Shown here: in pieces, positions 12,370-23,994 of the stretch
Numbering within the stretch: the first letter of the stretch is position 1
How the letters are laid out: each line of letters starts with the position of its first letter
Assembly: GCF_963259705.1 (NCBI RefSeq)
Contig: NC_081861.1
Coordinates: 109,460,102 to 109,524,101, forward strand
Direction: 5' to 3'
Length of the DNA stretch: 64,000 bases
DNA from: Myotis daubentonii
Lineage: Eukaryota > Chordata > Mammalia > Chiroptera > Vespertilionidae
Program-made: the position numbers and the translations under genes
The notes under the pieces: generated by a model
What the model was told of the DNA's origin: nothing
Seen by the model: only the letters and a program-made list of their open reading frames with translations
Databases searched by the model: none

Positions 12370-15300
12370 TTCATTTAGCATAATGCTCTCCAGTTCCATC
12401 CATGCTGTTGCAAAAGGCAAGAGTTCCTTTTTTTTTTTTTTTTTTTTTTTTTACCGCAGCATAGTATTCCATTGCGTATATGTACCACAGTTTTCTAATC
12501 CATTCATCTGCTGATGGGCACTTAGGCTATTTCTAAATCTTAGCTATGGTGAATTGTGCTGCTATGAACATAGGGGTGCATATATCCTTTCCTATTGGCG
12601 TTTCTGGTTTCTTGGGATATATTCCTAGTAGTGGGATCACTGGGTCAAATGGGAGTTCCATTTTTAGTTTTTTGAGGTAGCTCCATACTATTCTCCACAG
12701 TGGCTGCACCAGTCTGCATTCCCACCAGCAGTGCAGAAGAGTTCCTTTTTCTCCACATCCTCTCCAACACTTGTTGTTTGTTGATTTGTTGATGATAGCC
12801 ATTCTGACAGGTGTGAGATGATAACGCATTGTCGTTTTGATTTGCATCTCTCGTATAATTAGTGACTTTGAGCAGGTTTTCATATGTCTTTCGGCCTTCT
12901 GTATGTCCTCTTTCGAAAAGTGTCTAACTAGGTCCGTTGCCCATTTTTTTTTATTGGATTGTTTATCTTCCTTTTGTTAAGTTTCATGAGATCCCTGTAA
13001 ATGTTGGAAATTGAACCCTTATCGGTGGTATCATTGGCAAATATGTTCTCCCATGTAGTGGGTCTTCTTGTTGTTTTGTTGATGGTTTCCTTTGCTGTGC
13101 AAAAGCTTTTTATTTTGATGTAGTCCCATTTGTTTATTTTCTCTTTAGTTTCCATTGCCATAGGAGCATTATCAGAGAAGAACTTCCTTCGGCATATGTT
13201 TGCGATTTCTCTGCCTGTGGATTCCTCTAGTATTTTTATGGTTTCCCTTCTTACGTTTAAGTCTTTTATCCATTTTGAGTTTATTTTTGTGTATGGTGTG
13301 AGTTGGTGGTCTAGTTTCATCCTTTTGCATGTATCTGTCCAATTTTCCCAACACTATTTATTGAAGAGACTGTCTTGACTCCATTCTATGCTCTTGCCTT
13401 CTTTGTCAAATATTAATTGGGCATAGTGGTTTGGGTCGATTTCTTGGGTCTCTATTCTATTCCATTGATCTATATTTCTGTTCTTGTGCAAGTACCAAGC
13501 TGTTTTAAGAACAGTGGCTTTGTAATACAGTTTGATATCTGGTATTGAGATCCCACCTACTTTGTTCTTTCTCAGGATTGCTGCAGCTATTCGGGGTCTT
13601 TTTTTATTCCAGATGAATTTTTGGAAAGGTCGTTCTAGATTAGTGAAATATGCCCTTGGTAATTTAATGGGGATTGCATTGAATCTATAAATTGCTTTGG
13701 GTAGTATGGACATTTTGATGATGTTGATTCTACCAATCCATGAACACGGTATATTCTTCCATCTGTTTATGTCTTCCTCTATCTCTTTTTTCAGCGTCCT
13801 GTAGTTTTTGGCATATAAGACTTTTACCTCCTTAGTTAAGTTTATTCCTAGGTATTTTAACTTTTTTGGTGCAATGGTAAATGGGATTGCTTCTGTAGTT
13901 TCACTTTCTGTAAGTTCACTATTGGTGTAAAGAAATGCCATGGATTTCTTAGCATTAATTTTGTATCCTGCTACATTGCCGAATTCATTTATTAAGTCTA
14001 ATAATTTTTTGATGGAGTCTTTAGGGTTCTGTATGTACAGCATCATGTCATCTGCAAATAAGGACAGTTTTACTTCTTCTTTTCCAATCTGGATGCCTTT
14101 TGTTTCTTCTTGTTGTCTGATCACAACAGCTAGTACTTCCAGTACTATGTTGAACAGGAGTGGTGAGAGGGGGCATCCCTGTCTTGTTCCTGTTTTTAGG
14201 GGGAATGGTTTTAGTTTTTGCCCATTGGTTATGATGTTGGCTGTGGGTTTGTCATATATGGCTTTTATTATGTTGAGGTATGATCCCTCAATTCCTATCT
14301 TGCTGAGAGTTTTTATCAAGAAAGGGTGTTGGATTTTGTCAAATGCTTTTTCCGCATCAATTGATATGGCTATGTGGTTTTTTTCTCTCAATTTGTTTAT
14401 GTGATGTATCACATTTATTGATTTGCGGATATTGTACCATCCTTGCATCCCTGGGATAAATCCTACTTGGTCATGGTGTATGATCTTTTTGATGTACTGC
14501 TGGATCCGATTTGCTAAGATTTTGTTGAGTATTTTTGCATCTATGTTCATGAGGGATATTGGCCTATAATTCTCTTTCATTATATTGTCTTTATCTGGTT
14601 TTGGGATTAGGGTGATGTTGGCTTCATAGAATGAGCTGGGAAGTGTTCCTTCCTCTTGGATCTTTTGACATAGTCTGAGGAGGATAGGTTTTATGTCTTC
14701 CTTGAATGTTTGGTAAAACTCCCCTGTGAAGCCATCTGGCCCCGGGCTTTTGTTTGCTGGAAGCTTTTTGATGACTGCTTCAATTTCTTCCATAGTTGTT
14801 GGCCTATTGAGATTTTTAAATTCTTCCTGGTTAAGTTTTGGAAGGTTGTATTTATCTAGGAATATGTCCATTTCCTCCAGGTTGTCTAGTGTGTTGGAGT
14901 AGAGTTGTTCAGAGTATTTTCTAACAATCCTTTATATTTCTATGGGGTCTGCTGTTATTTCTCCTCTTTCATTTCTGATTTTGTTTATTTGGGTCCTCTC
15001 TCTTTGTTTCTTGGTGAGCCTGGCTAAAGGTGTATCAATCTTGTTTATCCTTTCAAAAAAACAGCTCTTGGTTTTGTTGATCTTTTGTATTGTTTTTTTG
15101 GTCTTTATGTCGTTTATCTCCGCTCTGATCTTTGTTATTTCCTTCCTTCTGCTTACAGTGGGCTTTTTTTGTTGCTCTCTTTCCAACTCTTCGAGTTGTA
15201 GAGGTAGGTCATTTATTCTCATTGTTTCTTGTTTCTTGCAGTAGGCTTGTAGAGCTATGAACTTCCCTCTCAAGACTGCTTTTGCTGTGTCCCATAGGTT

Positions 15301-16152
15301 TTGGATTGTTGTGTTTTCATTGTCATTTGTTGTCATGATATCTTTTATTTCTTCTTTGATCACACTGGTAACCCAGTCGTTGTTTAATAGCATGCTATTT
15401 AGTCTCCATGTGTTTGATTTTTCTGGATTGTTTTTGTTGTAGTTGATTTCCAGTTTTATGCCTTTGTGGTCTGAGAAGATGCTTGATATGATTTCAATTT
15501 TCTTGAATTTGAAGAGACTTTGTCTGTGACCCAATATATGCTCTATCTTTGAAGATGACAAATGTGCACTTGAGGAGAATGTATATTCTGTGGCTTTGGG
15601 GCGAAATGTTCTGAAGATGTCAATTAATTCCATCTGATCTAGTGAGTCATTTAGGATTGATGTTTCTTTGCTGAGTTTCTGTTTAGAGGATTTGTCCAGT
15701 GGTGATAATGGGGTGTTAAGGTCCCCTACTATGATTGTATTGCTGTCAATCTCTCCCTTGATCTCCTCCAGAAGATTTCTTACATATTTGGGTGTTCCTA
15801 TATTGGGTGCATATATATTTACCAGAGTTATTTCTTCTTGTTGGACTGCTCCCTTTAGTATTATGAAGTGGCCTTCTTTATCTCTTTTTATGTCCTTCAC
15901 TTTGAGATCTAATTTGTCAGATATAAGTATTGCTACCCCAGCTTTTTTTTCACTTCCATTGGCCTGAAATACCTTTTTCCATCCCTTCACCATCAGTCTG
16001 TGTGTGTCTTTTTTTCTGAGGTGGGTTTCCTGTAGATAGCAGATATATGGGTCATGTTTTCTTATCCACTCATTTACCCTATGCCTTTTGACTGGGGAAT
16101 TTAATCCATTTACATTTAAAGTTATTATTGATAGAAATTTGTTAGTCACCAT
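12370..16152 (-). pseudogene. L1 ORF2 (endonuclease / reverse transcriptase), disabled
   Basis: The ATG at 16152 opens an apurinic endonuclease domain with the expected motifs (TLNVNGLN, LQETHL, VGDLNTPL, SDHKG). An in-frame TAA at 14934-14932 interrupts it; a CAA-to-TAA change is likely because the frame continues. The reverse transcriptase follows, with [17 protein letters not shown] and the catalytic FADD at 14058-14047. A TAG at 13356-13354 replaces an expected Trp (context [13 protein letters not shown]). A frameshift lies in the T9 run at 12944-12952 (A9 in the sense direction), after which the zinc-knuckle-like C-terminus ([21 protein letters not shown]) reads in another frame. Two more TAG codons occur at 12535-12533 and 12529-12527. 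ORF2 normally nicks DNA and reverse transcribes L1 RNA in cis; this copy cannot make the full protein. Confidence 0.95.
12428..12452. repeat. Poly-T run inside L1 ORF2
   Basis: About 25 T residues on +, an expanded lysine-coding A-run near the ORF2 C-terminus. Confidence 0.9.
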
Positions 16153-16198
16153 TTTTGTTCTTTACCACTGCGATCCTTTGTTTCCTATTTTTTTCTAT

Positions 16199-17101
16199 TT
16201 ACAGCAGACCCTTTAGCATTTCTTGCATTGCTGGCTTGGTTGTAATAAACTCCCGTAGACCGTTTTTGTCTGTGAAGCTCCTGATTTGACCCTCAATTTT
16301 GATTGATAGCCTCGCTGGGTACAGTATTCTTGGATTCTGACCCTTCCTTTGCATGACTTTGTATATTTCATTCCATTCCCTTCTTGCCTGATGTGATTCT
16401 GTTGAGAAATCAGTCGCTAGTCTGATGGGGGATCCTTTGTAGGTTACTTTCTGTCTCTCTCTGGCTGCTTTTAAGATTCTTGCTTTGTCGTTGGTGTTTG
16501 CCAATTTAATTATTATGTGTCTTGGCATTGGTCTTTTCAGGTTCATTTTGTTTGGGACTCTGTGAGTTTCTTGGATTTGTGTGAGTTTTTTCTTCCCTAT
16601 ATCAGGGAAATTTTCTGTTACTATTTTTTCAAATGGGTTTTCTATTCCTTGCTCAGTTTCCTCTCCTTCTGGCACCCCTATTATTTGGATGTAGTTTCAT
16701 TTAGCTTGTCCCAGAGTTCTCTTAAGCTCTCCTCCTGCTTTTTAATTTTTTTTTTCTAGAAGCTGTTCTGTTTGGGTATTTTTTCCTACCTTGTCTTCTA
16801 GCTCGCTGATGTGGTCCTCTGCTTCTTCTAGTCTACTGTTGATGCTTTCTATTGAGTTCTTTATAGCAGTGATGTCATTTTTCATTTCTTCTTGGTTTCT
16901 CTTCATTTCCTCTTGGTTCTTCTTCATTTCCTCTTGGTTCCTACATATATTGTTGAATTTGTCTTCCATTCTTTTCATCCACCTTATGGCCATTTCTCTG
17001 AATTCTTTCTCTGACAGGTTGCTTGCCTCCATTTCGTTTACTTCCTTTTCTAATGATGCCTGTTTTTCTTTCATATGTGGGTTGGTTCTTTGTTTCACCA
17101 T
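16199..17101 (-). pseudogene. L1 ORF1 (RNA-binding chaperone), frameshifted
   Basis: Starts at the ATG at 17101. The first 119 residues hold a coiled coil with a repeated RNQEEMK/KNQEEMK heptad unit, which in L1 ORF1p mediates trimerisation. The frame breaks twice between about 16745 and 16690: once at an A-rich run (sense strand) after LLEKKN, and again just before YIQIIGVPEGEE. The RNA-recognition and C-terminal domains then read open from 16675 to 16199 (ENPFEKIVTENFP, RHIIIKLANTNDKARILKAA). Compared with usual L1 ORF1 lengths all domains are present, but in two frames. Confidence 0.93.
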
Positions 17102-19234
17102 GATCTCTCTTCTCCAGGTGTTTGGTTATGTAGTTCTCTCTCTGCTGCGTTGGTTTAAAGGCACAAAATACAACACATCAAGGCGCAACATACAAGGCAC
17201 TGAACAAAATGTATTCACGATATTAATAACCCCAAATAAAGGTGACCACCCGAGCGAAGAGAATTAGGGGATAAAGAAGAAAAAAGAGAAAAAGATTAAA
17301 GAGAAAAAGAAAAAACAAAAAAGAGTGCTGAAATGAGATTGGGAAAAGGGAGAGAAGAAAAAAACAAAGAGACAAAAAAAGTAAGAGAATGAAATAGAGG
17401 TGGGGAAGAGGCTATTTGTATGGGGAGAAAACTCTAAGAGAGCCGCAACTAATCTCAATGAATTCCAGCAGCAGATCTCTGGAGATTAATGCAAACTACA
17501 AACAACCACTAATATCAAGCAAGGCAAGGGAAAACAGAAGCACAAAAATAACCAGAGAAAGAAAAAATAAGCAAAACAGAAAAATGGAAATGAAAAACAA
17601 AAAAATCTCCCAAACAAGCATAAAAAACCCCAATATACTCAAAATCAAGCAAACACTAGCAAAACGACAGAGAGAGAGAGGAAAAAAAATTGGATAGTGA
17701 AGAACGATAAGAGAGAGGTGTATATGGATTTAGAGCAAGGGATTGGAAATTGGATATATAAGTATGGTGAAATTTAGACAGTGGGTAAAAAGAAAGATTA
17801 GGGAAAATCTAAAGCAGTAATAGGGTAAGAGAAACAGGACAACAAAAGGGGAAAAGTGAGGAAGAGAGTTTTTGCTTAAGGGTAAATGTGAGATAGAGAG
17901 AAATGATGCTAAAGGAACCATGAAAATAGAGTGTAGAACACTAATCCCAAAATAAAATAAAAATAAAAAATAAAATGACACTTGAAAAAAATGGTAAAAT
18001 GATAGCAATAATACTGGTTTAAAAAATGTAGTAATTAAAAAGGTAAAATCAAGTGATGAAAAAAAAATAATAAAATAGGTTCTTAATGAAATGGTGAAAA
18101 AAGAATTTTAAAAAAATATAAAAATATGCAGTAGTGAAGGTGCTTCAGATCTTCTACTCTCCTTTTTGGCATGCCTTAGTCCTGCCAGGCATTCAGGAGA
18201 GTGTTGAATTTCCCTGCGATACACTGTCCTGATTTTAAGGCAGGTTGTATTTGTTTACCAGACTGCCTTTATTTGTGATCACAGAAGAGACAGTTCGTGG
18301 ATCTGCCTCTGGGTGTCAGTGTGTCTGGATTGACCTCCGAGGTTATAAGTCCTCTCTATCAGTAGGGTTTTTTTTCTCTATGGTACTTGAAACTGATTTG
18401 GGAAAGTCCACTGCCCAGAGCTGGTTCTTCAATCGTCACTGCCCGCTCTGTTTTCCAGGCTCCCCAAAAAGAACCCTCCCCCACAGGCTCTGCGAATGAC
18501 CCCAACTGGGGAATCCCATGCGCCGGGTTTAATTATCAAATGCACGGATCTAAGGGGAACTGTAACAAGAGCCTGATACTCTGTGTGAATTCGCAAGCCT
18601 CCACCTTCCAGGTCTGCGCAGTCTCCGCGCGCCCACTCGCCCCTGGCACCAAGCAGCTGGGACACTGACAAAGTCCAAGGCTGCTTTTTTACATCCAGTC
18701 CAGCTATGGGCCTATTTCCAGCATTCCCTTCTGCCAGCAGCCCTGTGGGGCCCCTTCCCCACTTGCGGGACACGCTGCTCCCAAGGGCTGCGGACTCTGT
18801 GGGGCACAGATTTCGCCCCGCGTGCGCGGGAGCTCAGTCCTCTCTCCAACCCGAATTGCAAACCGCACCTTTAGGGGAAGTCTAACCTTTCCGTGAGAAG
18901 AAGCAGTGCTCGTCTGAGTTCACTCAGTCACGCTGCTTGAGATCCGTTGTTTCCAGGTTAGAAGCTGATCTCTGGACACCGGCAACAGCCACCCAAGATG
19001 GCACAGTCTCCACTGCTGAGCTGGCGAACCTGGAGAGGTTTCAGCCGCAGTCTCCAACAGTCCTTTTTTTCTGGGGGTTCTCTGTCTTTCCCAGCTGCAG
19101 ACAGTCTCTCAGCTGAAAATCCTCTGCCGATTCGGGCTGTATGTTACCCGTTTCAGCTGCTCACCCTTATCTGCTCCAGGACAAGACACAGGACACACAG
19201 GACATGTCCGTTTATACCTCTGCCATTTTCTCCT
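17102..19234 (-). promoter_or_regulatory. L1 5' UTR / internal promoter region
   Basis: Two blocks are visible. The outer one (about 18140-19234) is GC- and CpG-richer, with YY1-like sites (GCCATTTTC at 19222-19230 and CAAGATGGC near 18995). The inner one (about 17265-18130) is strongly purine-rich on +, i.e. pyrimidine-rich in the L1 sense direction. L1 5' UTRs carry a RNA polymerase II promoter; activity here is inferred only. Confidence 0.75.
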
Positions 19235-19357
19235 CTCTTGAATGATTATTGAAGTTGAACTGAATGATACATTTGTGAGAACTTTATAATTGACAGACTT
19301 TTTGAAATTGTTTCCCTTTGTCGTGTAGACAAACTGTATTTGTCTAATCTATTGGAG

Positions 19358-19667
19358 CAGCTGTTCTCAACCTGTGGGTCACGACCCCTTTGGGGTCAAA
19401 TGACCCTTTCACAGGGGTCGCCTAAGACCATCGGAAAACACATATATAATTACATATTGTTTTTGTGATTAATCACTATGCTTTAATTATGTTCAATTTG
19501 TAACAATGAAAATACATCCTGCATATCAGATATTTACATTACGATTCATAACAGTAGCAAAATTACAGTTATGAAGTAACAACAAAAATAATTTTATGGT
19601 TGGGGGTCACCACAACATGAGGAACTGTATTAAAGGGCCGCAGCATTAGAAAGGTTGAGAACCACTG
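19358..19667 (+). mobile_element. SPIN hAT element, copy 3
   Basis: 310 bp with ends CAGCTGTTCTCAACC and GAGAACCACTG and an interior very close to copy 1. The 8-bp flanks tattggag and tattatag match at 6 of 8 positions. Non-coding. Confidence 0.93.
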
Positions 19668-20117
19668 TATTATAGAAAATCACTGCCTGTATAAACTCAT
19701 GTGTTTTAATATTTTGTTTTCTAATTCTGTGTTACAAATAGGTTCCATTACACATTTTTTCCTTATGCAATGTAAGTTGATTTTCAGAATCTCTAGGTAT
19801 GTAGAACATGTTAGTTGATGTGTCTCTTTACTGTTATGCAATTCATTAAAGTGGTGAAGATATATACTTAAAAGTAGATATAATTTTAATTTGTTTTGAA
19901 TTTGTTAAAACAACTAGTTAAAAAGATATTGTTATAGGAATGAATATTAATCGTCTTTAAATGGAGCAAAATTTGACATTTATGCAATAGCTCAGTGGTT
20001 TCTCAAACTGTGGTCCTCACAGCAGAACATCAATCATCAATTTGGCACTTAAAAATTCCAGTTGCCAAGTCCTACCCGAGTCCTATTGAATCACACAAAC
20101 TTTGGAAGTTGAGAACA

Positions 20118-20424
20118 TCCTATATAATAAAACTCTAATATGCAAATTGACTGAATGGTGGAACGACCAGTCACTATGACGTGCACTGACCACCAGGAGA
20201 CTGCCCCCTGGTGGTCAGTGCGCTCCCACAGGGGAGCACTGCTCAGCCAGAAGCCGGGCTCAAGGCTGGCAAGTACAGCAGTGGTGGCAGCAGCCTCTCC
20301 CTCCTCTGAAGCAGCGCTAAGGACCCCTCAGGGGATGTCCTGGACTGTGAGAGGGTGCAGGCTGGGCTGAGGGGACCGTCCCCCCCCCCCCGCAGTGCAC
20401 GAATGTTGTGCACCAGGCCTCTAG
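20118..20424 (+). mobile_element. HeliBat-type Helitron 2
   Basis: Starts TCCTATATAATAAAACTCTA, carries ATATGCAAATTGA, and ends with the GTGCACGAATGTTGTGCAC hairpin and GGCCTCTAG. Host A at 20117 and T at 20425. 307 bp, non-autonomous. Confidence 0.95.
20186..20214 (-). promoter_or_regulatory. CTCF-like motif in Helitron 2
   Basis: CCACCAGGGGGCAG on the minus strand at 20201-20214, facing a mutated + copy (CCACCAGGAGAC at 20190). The arms form an inverted repeat. It matches the core CTCF consensus; binding is untested. Confidence 0.5.
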
Positions 20425-20480
20425 TTTTTTATGAAAGACTTATATCACATTTGATGCATGACAAAATTAAGAACCATTGC

Positions 20481-21669
20481 TGTTAAGGTGATGGATTAAT
20501 AACTTGTTCCTTTGTACCTTACATTGATCCTCTCTATTAAGATATGTTAATTAAGCAAAGAAGCAGTTATTTTAAAGTTAGCACCTGAATTTCCCAGTTA
20601 GAGCAGTAATTTTTTCTTCCTGATTTGAGCCAGATTAAGAAGAAAGGTTTCTCCCCTAGTTGATGAAATGGATTGCACATTTCCTGGCAGGGAAGCAAAA
20701 TGAATAATCTGCTTTACAGCCTCTCCAGTCAGCAAAATGACTAAACCCCTAAGAAGTTTAAAAGCAGGGTTATATTGGCACCCTGAGGGCATTTTACAGA
20801 TAAGTCAGGGTAACAAAACATTATCACCTGGAAGGGTCAGGTAATTGATGTAAATGTGTGCCCTCCCCTCCCATCTTTCCTAGACACATCTCTTTAATGA
20901 TCAGCATCTTTCCCACTTTTACTTCTGTGCCTCTTGTTTCCCAATTTCTGAAGACAGTAACATTATTACTCTCCACTCATATAATGCTCTCTTCTCTACT
21001 ACCTTTTTCAGAGGTAGGCAGGCTGGTGTTCTGGAGAAGAGACTTTTACATGCCTTTGGTATTATTTGGCTGTTTATATTAGAAATTCGAGAAACTGAAG
21101 GATGTAATTCCACACAGGTAAAAGTCACTCATGCTCCCATTCAAGTCTCAGATAATTCTTTTTCCAAAGATACTGTAAGGAGCCCACTCCCAATAGAAAC
21201 AGAAAAAGACAATCCACACATTTCCCTGATAGCACTATGATATGTAGACAAGTTCAATAAATACACAGTAGGCGTGCTATGACAATGGTATCAACTATTT
21301 TAAAATTTTAAAATTTCAGTATGTCATAATATCTGTAGACAATAGTAGTCATTGATATTATTGAAAAAGCTAAGAGTTAACCAGAAACTCTCTACCTCCA
21401 TCCCCTCTTTCTTCCTTCACCTCACCACATAATTGTAAAAACTTTTAAAATTTTATATTCATGTACAATCTTTTCTTTTTTAATACAGTGAAATAATGGG
21501 ATCAATCTGATGATCAGAAATCTTACCTCAAGCCTTAAGAATAACAATCTACCTATTTAAAGTTATTATAATTGTTTTGGTGCCAAGATAGTTAGTATTC
21601 TTGATAACAAGGAGACAGCAGTAGTAAAATAAAAAACAGACAAAGGTTCCTGCTCTCATGTATAGTATA
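20481..21669. other. Unassigned intronic DNA
   Basis: About 1.2 kb with no recognised repeat, exon or RNA gene. Confidence 0.5.
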
Positions 21670-22187
21670 CAAGAGGACTGGTGCATGAAATTTGTGCACT
21701 GGGGGCATGTCTCTCAGCCCAGCCTGCATCCTCCCCAATCCTGGACCCCTTGGGGGATGTCCCACCGCATGCGAGATCGGGCCTAAACTGACAATCAGAC
21801 ATCCTTCTCACAATCCGGGACTGCTGGTTCCCAACCACTCACCTGCCTGCCAGATTGCCCCTAACCGCTTCTGCCTGCCAGCCTGATCACCCTCTAACTA
21901 CTCCCCTGCTGGCTTGATTGATGCCTAACTGCTCCCCTGCCAGCCCGATTGCCCCCAACTCCCCTCCCTGCCAGCCTGGTCACCCCTAACTGCCCTCCCC
22001 TGCTGGCATGATCTCACCCTCAACTGCCCTCCCCTGCCGGCCTGATCGCCCCTAAAGGCCTCTGCCTCGGCCCCCACCAAGATGGCTTTGTCCAGAAGGA
22101 AGTCGGACATCCAGAAGATGGCCAGTCGACCCGGTCTAATTAGCATATTACCCTTTCATTTGTATAGATATATTATATAGAATAGGA
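21670..22187 (-). mobile_element. HeliBat-type Helitron 3 with internal minisatellite
   Basis: Minus-strand element: a degraded CTAG end with the GTGCACAAATTTCATGCAC hairpin at the left, and TCCTATTCTATATAAT at the right (22187), followed by host T. The middle (about 21835-22070) repeats a CTGCCnGCCTGATCnCCCCTAACTGC unit, and GGTCTAATTAGCATATTACC marks the 5' region. Confidence 0.9.
21835..22070. repeat. Minisatellite inside Helitron 3
   Basis: Imperfect units of roughly 30-35 bp alternate 'ctgccagcctgatcacccct' and 'aactgctcccctgc'. A related array lies in Helitron 5. Confidence 0.8.
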
Positions 22188-22800
22188 TTGCTTAAATGGG
22201 GGGAGGCCTTTTTCAGCAGGAGAAAATGCTCTTGGCAGACAAAAACACATAATCCCTATATCTGGACTGATAGCCAGCCATAAGCACTATACTGCCAAAC
22301 TGGTCATTAAAAAATTGAACCGCTTTCTTACACCTCACACCAAACAGCTGTTGCCCTTAAAACCCCTCCTCAGCCTCCACCTTAGGTTCTGCCTTCACAG
22401 TTCACCCAGATTAGGCTCTGATTGGTCAGTTTCAATGCCAGTCAGCATCAAAAGCTCTACCTCCTAGGCAGCCATTGGCTCCTGGCACTTCACCCAGATT
22501 AGGTACTGATTGGTTGGTTTCTATGCCATTCAGCATCTCCTGGCTTATCTCTGGGCCTGATCAAAGAGGCAGGGCTGATTAGCAGCCCCTGCAGAGTCCC
22601 GGCTGCTGGAAGCCAAGAAAGAAAGAGAGAGGCAACAGCTGATCAACAGCTGCCACAGAGGCTTCGCATCAGACCCTGCCTCTCTCTCTGCAGGCCTCTC
22701 TCCAAGCCTGATCCACAGCCCCTCAGCAGTCAGTGCTGGGTCGCCATGGCAACCCAGCACTGACTTCCAGTGTTTGGTGAGCCCTCTGTTGTTAAGGACC
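22188..22800. other. Unclassified GC-richer repeat with CCAAT boxes
   Basis: Contains two 49-bp direct repeats at 22401-22449 and 22489-22537 (about 88% identical, period 88), each with an ATTGG (inverted CCAAT) box; another CCATTGG lies at 22472. E-box CAGCTG motifs and CT-rich runs follow. It could be part of an LTR or an internal transposon segment. No terminal structure was established and no ORF is convincing. Confidence 0.4.
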
Positions 22801-22806
22801 CTGGTT

Positions 22807-22909
<103 letters not shown>

Positions 22910-23756
22910 TATCCTCACTTTACAAATATGAAAATTGAAGCACAGAAAGGTTAATTTACCTAGGGGCTTGCAAATCATAGAGCAGGGTTTCAAACCTAAA
23001 CAGTCAGGCTCTATCATTTTTTGCTCTTCATCAGTATGCTCTCAGCTGCCAAAATTAATATGTAGCTTGTGTTAATATTTAGCCTTAACATTTTAAAGAC
23101 CCTGAGATTTTCTGCTTGAATAGATTTAGCAAATTAAAAAAAAAAAGAATAGAAAACAGTATACCCAGTGAAATTTCAATTTCAGATAAACAAATAATCA
23201 TTTTTTAGTATAAGGTTATCCGGTGGAATATTTTGAACATACTTATGTTAAAAAATCATTTGCTTTTTATCTAAAATTCAATCTTCACTGAGCACCCTAT
23301 AATTAATCCACCAAACTTTGCTTTAAGAAAAAACGGTTTAAATGTGTTTAACCCATTTTTTTTAACACCAGTTTGAACAAGGAATATTTTCTTTATGGCA
23401 CACCTGATATCCTGTGGAAGTTTCATGGAATTTTCTTCTAATGACAGTGTGAATACTTTTCAGGTTAGCTAGCTTGAATGCTTACTGCAGACCACAGTGA
23501 TCTCTCCTTCTTTTAACTCTTAAAGACACTTAACAATCTATGCCACATGATTTCACACTTAATTTTCCACTTCTGTAACTTGTTGACTTTTTTCCAAAAT
23601 AATGTGTCATATCCTCAATGACAGGGACTGGGTATCATACACCTTCCAGATTCTCATGGATATAATATTTGTTATCAGCATGACATTTTATCTAAAGAAG
23701 ATTTATTCTAATTCATAATTTATAAGAACTTGTTTTGTCAAAGTGCTAATATAAGG
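22910..23756. other. Unassigned intronic DNA
   Basis: No recognised repeat or exon. Confidence 0.5.
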
Positions 23757-23764
23757 ATCTAGAG

Positions 23765-23986
23765 CAGTGGTTCTCAACCTTGGCTGCACATTAGAATCAC
23801 CTGGGAATCTTTTTAAATTCCTGATTTCTGGGCCCCATCCTCTGGAAATTCTGTTTCTTTGTTATGGGGTGGGGCCATGACATTAGTAACAAAGAAACAG
23901 AATTTCCGGAGGATGAGGCCCAGAAATCAGGATTTTAAAAAGATTCCCAGGTGATTCTAATGTGCAGCCAAGGTTGAGAACCACTG
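23765..23986. mobile_element. Palindromic hAT MITE (MER5-related ends)
   Basis: CAGTGGTTCTCAACCTTGGC ... GGTTGAGAACCACTG with a perfect 8-bp target duplication atctagag at 23757-23764 and 23987-23994. The two arms (about 100 bp each, 23765-23864 and 23887-23986) are inverted copies with only about three mismatches around a 22-bp centre. Transcripts would fold into one long hairpin. Confidence 0.92.
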
Positions 23987-23994
23987 ATCTAGAG

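Larger units (their letters stand above)
12023..19234 (-). mobile_element. Full-length LINE-1, minus strand, inactive
   Basis: About 7.2 kb antisense to DACH2. Read on the minus strand it has a 5' end at 19234 with a GCCATTTTC YY1-like site at the start, a 2.1-kb 5' UTR, ORF1 (17101 to about 16199), ORF2 (16152 to about 12370), a G-rich 3' UTR (C-rich on +, 12085-12130) and a short A-tail. A perfect 13-bp target duplication (ctcttgaatgatt) lies at 12010-12022 and 19235-19247, so it integrated as one unit without 5' truncation. Both ORFs carry disabling mutations, so it is now immobile unless helped in trans. Confidence 0.96.
19992..20480. mobile_element. Old MER5-like hAT remnant split by a Helitron
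   Basis: Left part (agtggtttctcaaactgtgg ... tcctattgaatcacacaaac, 19992-20117) and a right end (gacaaaattaagaaccattg, about 20460-20480) look like an ancient hAT MITE. Helitron 2 interrupts it. Confidence 0.45.
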
